A stretch of DNA of 40,392 nucleotides, taken from assembly GCF_001672815.1 (NCBI RefSeq), contig NZ_LZKK01000040.1:1-40392 (forward strand), read 5' to 3'. Shown one piece after another: positions 22,787-31,283 of this stretch (positions are counted from its first letter, which is position 1; each line of letters begins with the position of its first letter). The notes beneath the pieces are model-generated. The model saw only the letters and a program-made list of their open reading frames with translations. It made no database searches and was not told the DNA's origin. Both the position numbers and the translations under genes were made by a program. This DNA is from Mycobacterium sp. E796 (GTDB lineage Bacteria; Actinomycetota; Actinomycetes; Mycobacteriales; Mycobacteriaceae).

Positions 22787-23500
22787 TCAGACGTGGCCCA
22801 GGCCGGTCGTCATCAGGAAAACGCCCAGCACCGCCACCACGATCCCGAGGACCGCCCGCCTGCGGGCCTGCACCCAGTCGTGCACGCGCGACATCATCGC
22901 GCCGGTCCGGGCCGGCGCCGCCAAATGGCAGATCAGCGGGATTTCAGCAAACGCCAAACCCACCAGCGTGTATGCCGCGGCGGCGCTGACCTGCGCGCCC
23001 AGCGCGGCCCCGGAGGCCAGGATGACGGTGAGTGCCGCCAGGTAGCGGAAGTCGGTCGTCAACCCCACCCCGACGAGGAAGGTGATCCACGGGGGGCCGG
23101 CCCGCAGCGCCTGCAGGGCCCGCGCCGATATTCGCGAGAACGCCGTGGGTTCGGCCTGGTCAAAGGGGGTGCCGGCGGGCACCGCCACCGGGCGGCGCAC
23201 CGAAACACCAATCGCGATCGACGCGGCGATCAAAAGCGCGAGCACGCCCATCGCGATCTGAATCCGCCCCGCTGTGGAACTCGAGGTGGCGAGTTCCACC
23301 CGATCCATCACCCCGAGCACGACGTCGTGCAGCCCGACGAGTGCGCCCAGGGCCAGGACCACGCCGACCACCAGCCCGCCCAGCCAGAGGGCAAAAAGAT
23401 GGAGCACGGGCTGTCGCCGCGAACACAGCAGCAGGGCGACGCCGAGTCGACCCGGGTCCACCCCCGCGACCAGTGCCAACGCCAGCACCGTGCCCCACAT
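22787..23500 (-). CDS. Sap/GAP-family membrane protein (sulfolipid-addressing-protein-like)
   Basis: This 237-residue protein has about six membrane helices (GTVLALALVAGVD; VLHLFALWLGGLVVGVVLALGALVGLH; QIAMGVLALLIAASIAIGV; ...). The N-terminal pattern (MWGTVLALALVAGVDPGRLGVALLL) is typical of the GAP/Sap family. Known members are Rv3821 (Sap), needed for sulfolipid-1 transport, and Gap of the M. smegmatis glycopeptidolipid locus. Here it is divergent from a PapA acyltransferase with 340 bp between, the same partner type as in those loci. Neither gene lies at this position in M. tuberculosis H37Rv. A role in exporting an acylated glycolipid is inferred. Confidence 0.85.
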   Translation of the reverse strand: MWGTVLALALVAGVDPGRLGVALLLCSRRQPVLHLFALWLGGLVVGVVLALGALVGLHDVVLGVMDRVELATSSSTAGRIQIAMGVLALLIAASIAIGVSVRRPVAVPAGTPFDQAEPTAFSRISARALQALRAGPPWITFLVGVGLTTDFRYLAALTVILASGAALGAQVSAAAAYTLVGLAFAEIPLICHLAAPARTGAMMSRVHDWVQARRRAVLGIVVAVLGVFLMTTGLGHV

Positions 23501-23840
23501 GGGCGCGACTCTACCGGCAACGGGCAGGGTCGCGTTCGTACTTCGGAGCGATTAGCCTGCGGCCGCGCGGGTCCGGTTTCGGTACGCGACCGTACGTTAA
23601 ATGTCGTTGAAACGCCCCACGGCGCTTCGTTTGGTCTGCTATCTTTAGCCACCATTGGGCGCGTGTCAGCTACGGCCCGTTGAGATGTCTTGGGCGGGCA
23701 ACAACAGCGGGGCACTGGCGCGCAAATGTGCTGTCCCGCAACCGGATCCGGCCAATGGAGGTAGGAACGCCGTTCGGCAAAGCAATGGTAGGGCTATGAA
23801 TCCGCTGTGTCCAGGCGATGAAGCAGACTAGGGAGGGAAT
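23501..23840. other. 340-bp intergenic region between divergent sap-like and papA genes
   Basis: No real gene is seen. It should hold two divergent promoters; TATCTT at about 23640 is a possible -10 box for the plus strand. A tiny open frame at 23796-23831 just before papA is listed separately. Strong Shine-Dalgarno GGGAGGG for papA lies at 23831-23837. Confidence 0.5.
23796..23831 (+). other. 11-codon upstream open frame before papA
   Basis: ATG at 23796 opens MNPLCPGDEAD and stops at TAG 23829-23831, overlapping the papA ribosome-binding site and ending 9 bp before the papA GTG. It is in frame with papA. It could be a regulatory leader peptide, but a short frame like this may occur by chance, and its own ribosome-binding site is weak. 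Confidence 0.2.
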
Positions 23841-25283
23841 GTGTTCATCCCAGGGGAAGAGGCGTTCGGGGCAATCCACGATTGGTTGCCGGATCCGGGG
23901 GCGGTCGTGTGCTGGCATCCTTCGCCGGCCTCGCTCAACAAGGTCCGGCAAGCCCCGATAAGCGCCGTCCCGGCCAGCCACCAACAGGCCCGCCACCTGC
24001 GCAATTTCGTTGACCACGCCGCCCGGGGGGTCGACATGTCGAGGCTGTGCATCGGCAGCTGGGACATGGCCGGCCGCTGCGATATCCGGGTCCTGACCTA
24101 CGTCATCAACACGCATCTTCGCCGGCATGACACGTATCACAGCTGGTTCGAATTTGCCGACGGTGACCGCATTTTGCGACACACGGTTCGCAATCCGGCC
24201 GACATCCAATGCGTTCCGGTCAAGCACGACGACATGACGCCGGAGGAATTTCGCGAGCACATCGTGGCCACGCCGAGCCCGTTGGAGTGGGATTGCTTCC
24301 GCTTTGCGGTAATCCAGCGCGCGGATCACTTCACCTTCTGCTTCAGCATCGACCATCTCTACATCGACGCGCAGTTTCTCGGCGCGATCCGCATGGAGCT
24401 GTATCTGATGTATACCTCGCTGCTGGCCGGCGGTGCGCCGCCGGCGCTTCCGGCGGCGGGCAGCTACGAGAAGTACTGCGTGCAGCAACATGAATACACC
24501 TCGGCCCTGACGCTGGACTCCCCGCAGGTGCAGGCCTGGGTGGACTTCTTCGAACAGAATGACGGCACCCTGCCGGAATGCCCGGTGTCGCTGGGCGACG
24601 GGTCCGGGGCCTGCGACCTGATGTTCGTCCGGCTGATGGACGAACAACAGACAGCCGAATTCGAAGACGCGTGCATAGCCGCGGGCGGCCGCTTCAGCGG
24701 CGGCGTGTTCGCCTCCGCGGCCCTCGCGCAATACGAATTGACCGGCGCCGAAACGTATTACGGTCTTGTCGCGTGCGATACCCGCGGCTCTCGGGACGAG
24801 TTCCTGACGATCGGTTGGTTCACCGGCTTCGTCCCGATCACCATCCCCGTCGGCTCGTCATCGTTCGGTGCCGCCGTGCGCGCCGCTCAGCAGTCGTTCG
24901 ATTCGGGCAAGGCCCTGGCGAACGTGCCGTTCTCTCGCGTGCTGGAACTCGCGCCGTGGCTGCGGATGCCTCAGGGGCGCGTTCCGTTGCTGTTCCACCT
25001 CGACGCCAGCAGCCCTCCCCTGTCCACCATCGTGAAGTCGGAATGGGGCGGTTCGAACATCAAGATCCATCACGACGGCGGGGTCCCGGCTCGATTCGAC
25101 TTACGCGTCAACCGGTATGAAAAGGAAACGCACGCCATGGTGTTTTTCCCCGACAACCCGGTCGCCCGCGAGTCGGTCACCCGCTACCTCGAGACGCTGA
25201 AGTCGATTTACCTCCGCGTCGCCGAAGGCCGCGGCGGGGCACCGCTATGGGATGTCGCCGCGCTGCAGCGGCAACTGGTTTAG
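23841..25283 (+). CDS. PapA-family acyltransferase (PapA1/PapA2-like)
   Basis: This 480-residue condensation-domain enzyme belongs to the polyketide-associated proteins that transfer acyl chains to trehalose or related sugars (PapA1 and PapA2 in sulfolipid, PapA3 in polyacyltrehalose). From memory it is close to PapA2 (VVCWHPSPAS..RQAPIS..PASHQQARHLR). The active-site motif is at FSIDHLYIDAQF: the HxxxD core is kept, but the usual final Gly is Ala. A second core is GWFTGFVPITI. The start is GTG 23841 after GGGAGGG. No polyketide synthase or MmpL gene is visible in the window, so the acyl donor must come from elsewhere. It converges on trxB1; their stop codons overlap (25280-25283). Confidence 0.88.
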   Translation: MFIPGEEAFGAIHDWLPDPGAVVCWHPSPASLNKVRQAPISAVPASHQQARHLRNFVDHAARGVDMSRLCIGSWDMAGRCDIRVLTYVINTHLRRHDTYHSWFEFADGDRILRHTVRNPADIQCVPVKHDDMTPEEFREHIVATPSPLEWDCFRFAVIQRADHFTFCFSIDHLYIDAQFLGAIRMELYLMYTSLLAGGAPPALPAAGSYEKYCVQQHEYTSALTLDSPQVQAWVDFFEQNDGTLPECPVSLGDGSGACDLMFVRLMDEQQTAEFEDACIAAGGRFSGGVFASAALAQYELTGAETYYGLVACDTRGSRDEFLTIGWFTGFVPITIPVGSSSFGAAVRAAQQSFDSGKALANVPFSRVLELAPWLRMPQGRVPLLFHLDASSPPLSTIVKSEWGGSNIKIHHDGGVPARFDLRVNRYEKETHAMVFFPDNPVARESVTRYLETLKSIYLRVAEGRGGAPLWDVAALQRQLV

Positions 25284-25639
25284 GCCTGCTCGGCCTGGGC
25301 GGCCTCGGCCGCCTCGACGTCGAAGGCCTTGATCTGCTGGACCAGGTCCTCCAGGGCCGATGCCGGTAGCGCGCCGGCCTGGTTGAACAGCAGCTTGCCC
25401 TTCTTGAAGGCCATCAGCGTCGGGATGGACCGGATCTGGGCGGCCGCCGCGAGCTGTTGCTCGGCCTCGGTGTCGACCTTGGCGTAGACGATGTCGGGAT
25501 GCTTCTCCGAGGACGCCTGGAACGTCGGGGCGAACTGGCGGCACGGGCCGCACCAGGAGGCCCAGAAGTCGACGAGCACGATGTCGTTGCCCTCGATGGT
25601 CTCGTTGAACTGCTCAGCAGTGAGATCGCGTGTTGTCAC
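25280..25639 (-). CDS. trxB1: Thioredoxin (TrxB1-like)
   Basis: This 119-residue thioredoxin has the active site WCGPC (FWASWCGPCRQF), the cis-proline segment IRSIPTLMAFK and the standard fold length. From memory it closely resembles Rv1471 (trxB1) of M. tuberculosis, including the MTTRDLTAEQFNET start and an Ala/Glu-rich C-terminal extension. The start is GTG 25639. In H37Rv trxB1 directly precedes echA12; here the papA and sap-like genes lie between them. It is convergent with papA, and the two stop codons overlap. Confidence 0.94.
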   Translation of the reverse strand: MTTRDLTAEQFNETIEGNDIVLVDFWASWCGPCRQFAPTFQASSEKHPDIVYAKVDTEAEQQLAAAAQIRSIPTLMAFKKGKLLFNQAGALPASALEDLVQQIKAFDVEAAEAAQAEQA

Positions 25640-25822
25640 AATGCCCTTAACGTTGGTAACTGACGTGATGTTCCCACGGCTCTCCCGGGCCCGAAATACG
25701 ACGCGAATCGTGTGCGTGAGCCATTAAATTCACCGCGACGACAGCAAACAATTTCGTACTCCACAGCTGCTGAATTCGCGATACGATTTTGCGGTCGCTG
25801 ACGCATCACCGGGAGGTGCGGG

Positions 25823-26680
25823 ATGTCATTTCTGGTCGCGGATACGGAGTTGGTGTCAGGGGCAGCCGGGAATCTCGCCCGGATCGGTTCGGCAATTAAC
25901 GAGGTCAATTCCGCGGTGGCGGCCCAGACGACCGCGGTGACCGCCGCCGGGGCTGATCAGGTGTCCGCCGCAACCGCCGTGGTGTTCGACGCGCACGGCC
26001 AGAGCTATCAGGCGCTCAGCGCCGAGGTCGCGGCGTTCCACGACCAATTCGTGCAAAACCTGCTCGGCGGCGCGCAGGCTTACGCCGCCACCGAAGCCGC
26101 CGGCACCAACCCCCTCAAGCCACTGTTCGACCTGATCAACGAGCCAACCCGGCTCCTATTGGGCCGCCCGCTGATCGGCAACGGAAACAACGGCACCGCG
26201 GCGGGCCAGGCCGGTGAGGGCGGCGGGATCCTGTTCGGCAACGGCGGCACTGGCGGGCCGGGCGGCCGCGGCGGTGACGCGGGACTGTTCGGTACCGGCG
26301 GCATGGGCGGGGCCAGCGGTCCTGCCGGGATCGGCGGCGCCGGCGGCAACGGCGGGCTGCTGTGGGGCAACGGCGGCGCGGGCGGAGAAGGCCTCAACGG
26401 TGGCGGCGCGGGCGGCAGGGCGTGGCTCGTCGGCAACGGCGGCACCGGCGGGAACGCCACGTTTTCCGGAACTGCCGGTGCGGGCGGGCAGGCCGGTTTG
26501 GTCGGAAACGGCGGCGACGGCGGTGAGGGCATAAGTGTGGCGGTGCTTGCCAACGGCGGCAATGGAGGCAACGCCTGGCTGTTCGGCAACGGCGGCAGGG
26601 GCGGGCATGCCCTGTTCGGCCTGCCTGGAGATGGCGGTCAGCGCGGACTCCTGTTCGGCATGAACGGCGCGCCCGGGTAG
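25823..26680 (+). CDS. PE_PGRS family protein (short)
   Basis: This 285-residue protein starts with a PE domain (about 1-97; MSFLVADTELVSGAAGNLARIGS) ending in the YxxxE signature (AYAATEAAG), followed by the conserved GRPLIGNG junction and a PGRS region of GGNGG/GGAGG repeats. Such proteins are exported by ESX-5 to the cell surface; individual functions are mostly unknown. The start is supported by GGGAGG. The place and orientation, between trxB1 and fadE15, fit PE_PGRS29 (Rv1468c), but the PGRS part is variable, so no symbol is given. Confidence 0.95.
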   Translation: MSFLVADTELVSGAAGNLARIGSAINEVNSAVAAQTTAVTAAGADQVSAATAVVFDAHGQSYQALSAEVAAFHDQFVQNLLGGAQAYAATEAAGTNPLKPLFDLINEPTRLLLGRPLIGNGNNGTAAGQAGEGGGILFGNGGTGGPGGRGGDAGLFGTGGMGGASGPAGIGGAGGNGGLLWGNGGAGGEGLNGGGAGGRAWLVGNGGTGGNATFSGTAGAGGQAGLVGNGGDGGEGISVAVLANGGNGGNAWLFGNGGRGGHALFGLPGDGGQRGLLFGMNGAPG

Positions 26681-26758
26681 CGGCCCTACTTACGGTTGCG
26701 TACGTTTTCCCGCGTCCGACAGACTTGTCGCTGAGCTATCGGGCGGGAGGGAATCGCG

Positions 26759-28588
26759 TTGGGACACTACATCGCTAATGTCCGCGATCTCGAGTTCAAC
26801 CTGTTCGAGGTCCTCGAACTGGGCGCCGTGCTCGGCACCGGAACCTACAGCGACCTCGACGAGGACACCGTCGGAACGATCCTGGCCGAGGCCGCTCGCC
26901 TGGCGGAGGGTCCGGTGGCGGAGTCCTTCGCCGCCGCCGACCGCAACCCGCCGGTGTTCGACCCGGCCGAGCACTCGATCAGTGTGCCGGACGAGCTGGC
27001 CAAGACGGTGCGGGCGATCAAGGAGGCCGGGTGGTGGCGGCTGGGCCTGGCCGAGGAGATCGGCGGCATGCCGGCGCCGCCCCCGCTGGCCTGGGCCGTC
27101 AACGAAATGATCCTGTGCGCCAACCCTTCTGCGAACTTCTTCAACTTCGGCCCGTTCATGGCCCAGGCGCTCTACGAGGAGGGCAACGAGCAGCAACGGC
27201 AGTGGGCCGCCGTCGGTGTGGAGCGCGGTTGGCAGGCCACCATGGTGCTCACCGAGCCCGACGCAGGCTCCGACGTCGGCGCGGGCCGCGCCAAGGCCAT
27301 CCAACAGCCCGACGGCACCTGGCATATCGAGGGCGTCAAGCGGTTCATTTCCGGCGGCGACGTCGGCGAGACCGCCGAGAACATCTTCCACCTCGTGCTG
27401 GCCCGGCCGGAGGGCGCCGGCCCGGGCACCAAGGGATTGAGCCTGTTCTATGTGCCCAAGTATCTGTTCGACCCCGAGACGTTCGAACTCGGTTCCCGCA
27501 ACGGCGTTTTCGCCACCGGGCTGGAACACAAGATGGGCATCAAGTCATCGCCGACGTGCGAATTGACCTTCGGCGACGGCGACGTGCCCGCCGTCGGCTA
27601 CCTGGTCGGCGACGTGCACAACGGGATCGCGCAGATGTTCACCGTGATCGAGCAGGCCCGCATGACGATCGGGGTGAAGGCGGCGGGCACCCTGTCCACG
27701 GGCTACCTGAACGCACTGGCCTTTGCCAAGGAGCGCGTGCAAGGCGCCGACCTCACCCAGATGACCGACAAGACCGCGCCGCGGGTCACGATCATGCACC
27801 ACCCGGACGTGCGTCGCAGCCTGATGACCCAGAAGGCGTACGCCGAGGGACTGCGGGCGCTTTACATGTATGCCGCCGCGCATCAGGATCCCGATGTAGC
27901 GCAACGGGTTTCGGGCGCTGACGCCGACATGGCGCACCGCATCGACGACCTGCTGCTGCCGATCGTCAAGGGGGTGAGCTCGGAGCGGGCCTACGAGGTT
28001 CTGACCGAATCGCTGCAGACGCTGGGGGGCTCGGGCTTCCTGTCCGACTATCCGCTCGAGCAGTACATCCGCGACTCAAAGATCGATTCACTCTACGAGG
28101 GCACCACCGCGATCCAGGCGCTCGACTTCTTCTTCCGCAAGATCGTTCGCGACCACGGCCAGGCCCTGCAGTTTGTGGTGGCGCAGATCAGCAACACCAT
28201 CGACAACTGCGACGGCGACCTGAAACCCCTGGCCGAGCTGCTGCAGACCGCGCTCGACGAGGTCACCGCGATGACGGGCGCGCTGACCGGCTACCTGATG
28301 TCGGCCACGCAGCACCCGACCGAGATTTACAAGGTGGGGCTGGGATCGGTGCGCTACCTGCTCGCAGTCGGCGACCTGGTCATCGGCTGGCGGTTGCTGG
28401 TGCAGGCGGGTATCGCCCACGCCGCGCTGGCCGACGAGCCCTCCGCGAGCGACAAGAGCTTCTATCAGGGCAAGATCGCGACGGCGAAGTTCTTCGCCAA
28501 GAACATGCTGCCCAGGCTGACCGCGCAGCGCAGGGTCCTCGAATCCATCGACGACGACATCATGCGGGTCTCCGAAGACGCGTTCTGA
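26759..28588 (+). CDS. fadE15: Acyl-CoA dehydrogenase FadE15
   Basis: This 609-residue flavoprotein of the long acyl-CoA dehydrogenase group catalyses the first step of beta-oxidation. It starts at TTG 26759 ([20 protein letters not shown]) behind a GGGAGGG site, as in M. tuberculosis (Rv1467c, 609 residues). Landmarks are [47 protein letters not shown] and the catalytic base E447 in LYEGTTAIQ. The C-terminal extension (about residues 470-609) is typical of this large subgroup. It is 78 bp downstream of the PE_PGRS gene. Synteny with H37Rv ends here. Confidence 0.96.
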   Translation: MGHYIANVRDLEFNLFEVLELGAVLGTGTYSDLDEDTVGTILAEAARLAEGPVAESFAAADRNPPVFDPAEHSISVPDELAKTVRAIKEAGWWRLGLAEEIGGMPAPPPLAWAVNEMILCANPSANFFNFGPFMAQALYEEGNEQQRQWAAVGVERGWQATMVLTEPDAGSDVGAGRAKAIQQPDGTWHIEGVKRFISGGDVGETAENIFHLVLARPEGAGPGTKGLSLFYVPKYLFDPETFELGSRNGVFATGLEHKMGIKSSPTCELTFGDGDVPAVGYLVGDVHNGIAQMFTVIEQARMTIGVKAAGTLSTGYLNALAFAKERVQGADLTQMTDKTAPRVTIMHHPDVRRSLMTQKAYAEGLRALYMYAAAHQDPDVAQRVSGADADMAHRIDDLLLPIVKGVSSERAYEVLTESLQTLGGSGFLSDYPLEQYIRDSKIDSLYEGTTAIQALDFFFRKIVRDHGQALQFVVAQISNTIDNCDGDLKPLAELLQTALDEVTAMTGALTGYLMSATQHPTEIYKVGLGSVRYLLAVGDLVIGWRLLVQAGIAHAALADEPSASDKSFYQGKIATAKFFAKNMLPRLTAQRRVLESIDDDIMRVSEDAF

Positions 28589-28659
28589 CGCTTCACAGTT
28601 CCGGCACAGCTCGAGCGGGTACACCTTTTCGTGGTCCAACTCACGAATGGGGGAAAACG

Positions 28660-29433
28660 TTGATATCAGCAACCCGTCCCACTCCTCGACTCACCCGCTT
28701 CGCCATCCTCGCCGCCACGGGGGCCGCCGCGCTGTCCGTCGCCGCCTGCGGTTCGTCGAACCAATCGGCCCCGACGTCGACATCCACCTCCACGTCGACG
28801 GTGACCTCCACCGCCACGTCGCAGGCACCGCCCCAGGGCGAGGCCAAGGTGAGCGGCCTGATCGCGTCGGTCGCCGGCAACTCGATCCGGGTCACGAAAG
28901 ACGACAACGGCAGCGCCGCCGTCAATTTCACGTCCACGACCAAGATCACCGAGGTCGCTCCCGCCACGCTGAGCGACGTGACCCAGGGCAGCTGCGTCAC
29001 CGTGCGGCCCACCAAGGAGATCCAGACCGGGCAGCCCGCCACCGCCGCGTCGGTCCGGGTCAGCCCGTCGGTCAACGGCACCTGCCCGAAGCCCAAGGAG
29101 TCCGGTCAGGGTTCCACCACCACGCCGCCCTCCGGCTCACCCTCGCCGGCGCCCGCCAAGCCAAAGCCGTTGCTGGGCTCGGTTGCGTCGGTGACCGGTA
29201 ACACCATCACCGTCGCGGGTACCGACGCGAGCGGTAATAGCACGCAGACGCCCGTGACCGTCGACGATCAGACCAAGTACTCCAAGTTGGCGACCGCCAC
29301 TCCCGACGCGATTGCGCAGGGCAAGTGCATCAACGCGCGCGGCAGCCTGGACAACAGCGGCACGCTGGAGGCGACCAGCATCAACGTGCGGGCGGCCGTC
29401 GACGGGAAGTGCCCGGGCAAGCCGCGCGGGTGA
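28660..29433 (+). CDS. Lipoprotein with two DUF5666-like domains
   Basis: This 257-residue secreted protein has a signal peptide with a lipobox (LSVAAC, Cys at about residue 30) and then a Thr/Ser-rich linker. Two similar domains follow, each built on a VASVxGNTI core (GLIASVAGNSIRV, about 66-140; GSVASVTGNTITV, about 170-255), separated by a Pro/Ser linker. The paired pattern SGLIASV... / GSVASV... is DUF5666-like. Each domain ends in a Cys-containing strand (GKCINARG, NGTCPKP). It is predicted to be an outer-face lipoprotein of unknown role. The start is TTG 28660 after GGGGG. It converges on the cupin gene with only 6 bp between stops. Confidence 0.85.
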   Translation: MISATRPTPRLTRFAILAATGAAALSVAACGSSNQSAPTSTSTSTSTVTSTATSQAPPQGEAKVSGLIASVAGNSIRVTKDDNGSAAVNFTSTTKITEVAPATLSDVTQGSCVTVRPTKEIQTGQPATAASVRVSPSVNGTCPKPKESGQGSTTTPPSGSPSPAPAKPKPLLGSVASVTGNTITVAGTDASGNSTQTPVTVDDQTKYSKLATATPDAIAQGKCINARGSLDNSGTLEATSINVRAAVDGKCPGKPRG

Positions 29434-29439
29434 TCCCGG

Positions 29440-29844
29440 TTACTTGACGCGGAGTCCCCGGCGCGCCTCAAGCTCCGTTTCGGTAACCCATTCGCGCAAC
29501 GGTTTCCCGGGCGCGCACAGCAGTGTGAGCACAAAGCTGCAAGGAATGTCGGTGCGGTAGTTGGCGTCCTGATAGTGGATCACGTCGCCGCCGGGCCCCC
29601 AGAAGGCGTCGCCGGCCCGGAGGACGCGCGGTGCCGCACCCTCGATTTCGAACAGCATCTCGCCGCCGATCACGTAACCGAATCCTGGACCGCCAGGAAT
29701 GCGATGGGGCGGGTATCCAGGCGCGCCCGGCGGATGGTTGATAAGAACAGTCATGACAGAGGCATTGGCGGGGATCGACGGTGACCGTACTTCCTGGAGC
29801 ACCTTTATTGTCGACTCGAGTTCGGAGTCGTTCGCACCGACCAT
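29440..29844 (-). CDS. Cupin-domain protein
   Basis: This 134-residue protein has a single small-barrel cupin fold: PPGAPGYPPHRIPGGPGFGYVIGGEMLFEIEG with a following PRVLRAGDAFWGPGGDVIHYQDAN. Metal-binding His residues of the first motif appear only as PPHRI and of the second as DVIHY, so metal binding is uncertain. It is the last gene of a six-gene minus-strand cassette, 15 bp downstream of the NmrA-like gene. Substrate unknown. The ATG at 29844 gives MVGANDSELES; no alternative start nearby is better. Confidence 0.82.
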   Translation of the reverse strand: MVGANDSELESTIKVLQEVRSPSIPANASVMTVLINHPPGAPGYPPHRIPGGPGFGYVIGGEMLFEIEGAAPRVLRAGDAFWGPGGDVIHYQDANYRTDIPCSFVLTLLCAPGKPLREWVTETELEARRGLRVK

Positions 29845-29859
29845 GATTCGATATCCTGG

Positions 29860-30627
29860 TCAATTTCCCTGTGGGCGGCGGCCGGAGCGTGCGTCGATCC
29901 AGTCGGAGTATCGAGTGCTGAAGATGGTGGCGTTCTCGTCGGGTTCGAGGGTGTGATCGTCGATCACCGCACCGAAGTATGGCGCATGAGCGTCGGTCAC
30001 GACCCGACGTTGATCACCGCTGGCGGCAAGGCCCGCGCGGACAAAGTCGTCCATTCCCATTGCTTCGGGCCCGGCGATCTCGGTTATTCCGTTGGTGGGC
30101 GGTCCGACTGCCGCGTCGGCAACCGCGGTGGCGACGTCGTCGGCCGCAATGGGACGGAACATCGCGTGTGGCAATCTGACGATGTCGCCGTCTGTCGCGG
30201 AATCGGCCAAGACCACCGCGAATTCGTAGAACGGAGTTGCTCGCACAATCGAGTATGGCCGGCCCGAATCCTGGATCAGCTTCTCCTGAGCCGCTTTCGC
30301 GGTGTTGTAGCCGCTATCTGGCATGCTCTGCGAACCCACTACGGACAACGCGACATGGTGTTTGACTCCCGCGTCCCGTTCAGCCGAGAGAAGATTCGTG
30401 GTCGTCGTTGTGAAAAAGTGCATCACAGGTTCGTCCTCGAACAATGGTGAGTCGGCGACATCGACCAAGACATCCGCACCCGCGACGGCGTCGGCGAGGC
30501 CTTCGCCGGTGAGCGAATCGACACCCGATCGGCGTGAGGCGATGATCACGTCGTGTTCCTGCGCGCGGAGCCTGGCCACTACTTTCGAGCCGATAAGCCC
30601 ACGGCCGCCGATGACTACGATCTTCAT
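29860..30627 (-). CDS. NmrA-like NAD(P)-binding protein (atypical SDR)
   Basis: This 255-residue protein opens with MKIVVIGGRGLIGSKV, a GxxGxxG Rossmann motif of the NmrA-like/atypical SDR type. It lacks the YxxxK catalytic pair of classical SDRs, but has YNTAKAAQEKLIQDSGRPYSIVRAT, as in related NAD(P)H-binding quinone oxidoreductases or redox sensors. The later part has FRPIAADDVATAVADAA. ATG 30627 is preferred over the upstream frame because of GAAAGG at a good distance. Role in the cassette unknown; an NAD(P)H-dependent reductase is most likely. Confidence 0.85.
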   Translation of the reverse strand: MKIVVIGGRGLIGSKVVARLRAQEHDVIIASRRSGVDSLTGEGLADAVAGADVLVDVADSPLFEDEPVMHFFTTTTTNLLSAERDAGVKHHVALSVVGSQSMPDSGYNTAKAAQEKLIQDSGRPYSIVRATPFYEFAVVLADSATDGDIVRLPHAMFRPIAADDVATAVADAAVGPPTNGITEIAGPEAMGMDDFVRAGLAASGDQRRVVTDAHAPYFGAVIDDHTLEPDENATIFSTRYSDWIDARSGRRPQGN

Positions 30628-30696
30628 GGTGAACCTTTCAGTTCCGGTCTGTGAATGACGGCCCTGCGCAATGACCCAGAGCACCAGCGGTTTTGT

Positions 30697-31227
30697 TCAG
30701 AGAGGTTCACCGGGGAACTTCAAGTCGAAGCGGGCGCATAGTTCAGGGACGCTATCAACGTCCATCTCCAGTTCATACCGCGCACAGAGCTGATCTAGGA
30801 CCTCTGGCGATATCTTGGCGATCCCGCCGAGATCGGAAAGCTCGTCGAAGAACTGCTCGAATCCTGCGGGGGAAATCATCTCGAGGATGCGGGCAGGCTC
30901 GTCGCCCGCGTTCCAGAACGTATGCCACTGGCCTCGCGGCTTGAAAATGAAGTCACCAGGTCCGCCCTCGATCACCTCATCGCCAAGCAAAGCGCCTACG
31001 CGCCCCTCGATGATCCAGCTGTACTCGTCTTCGTTGTGGTGGCGATGAAGCGGTGCTGCTAGCGCCCGCGGAGACAACGGATGCTCGAGGACGGAGAAGC
31101 GGCCTTCCGCCTGAGCCTTGTCGAGGATGTGGCGGACACCGACCGTCCCATTGAACACGTACTTGCCTTCGGTGCGGCCGACGGACTTCGCCGGCGGGCC
31201 GCCCGGCCTCAAGATATCGATTGTCAC
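30697..31227 (-). CDS. Cupin-domain protein, larger
   Basis: This 176-residue protein carries a cupin fold with the classical first motif LHRHHNEDEYSWIIEGRVGALLGDE, including metal ligands H-H/E, and a second motif GDFIFKPRGQWHTFWNAGD. It likely binds a divalent metal. The C-terminal half (from about residue 120) is helical and acidic, a common extension in quercetinase-like or carbohydrate-linked cupins. The start is GTG 31227 after GAAAGG. It lies between the NmrA-like and SDR genes in the cassette. Reaction unknown. Confidence 0.85.
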   Translation of the reverse strand: MTIDILRPGGPPAKSVGRTEGKYVFNGTVGVRHILDKAQAEGRFSVLEHPLSPRALAAPLHRHHNEDEYSWIIEGRVGALLGDEVIEGGPGDFIFKPRGQWHTFWNAGDEPARILEMISPAGFEQFFDELSDLGGIAKISPEVLDQLCARYELEMDVDSVPELCARFDLKFPGEPL

Positions 31228-31283
31228 TGCATTTTCCTTTCAGCTTCCATCGTTTTCGAAGTCCCAGGACCACGTCCACCGGG

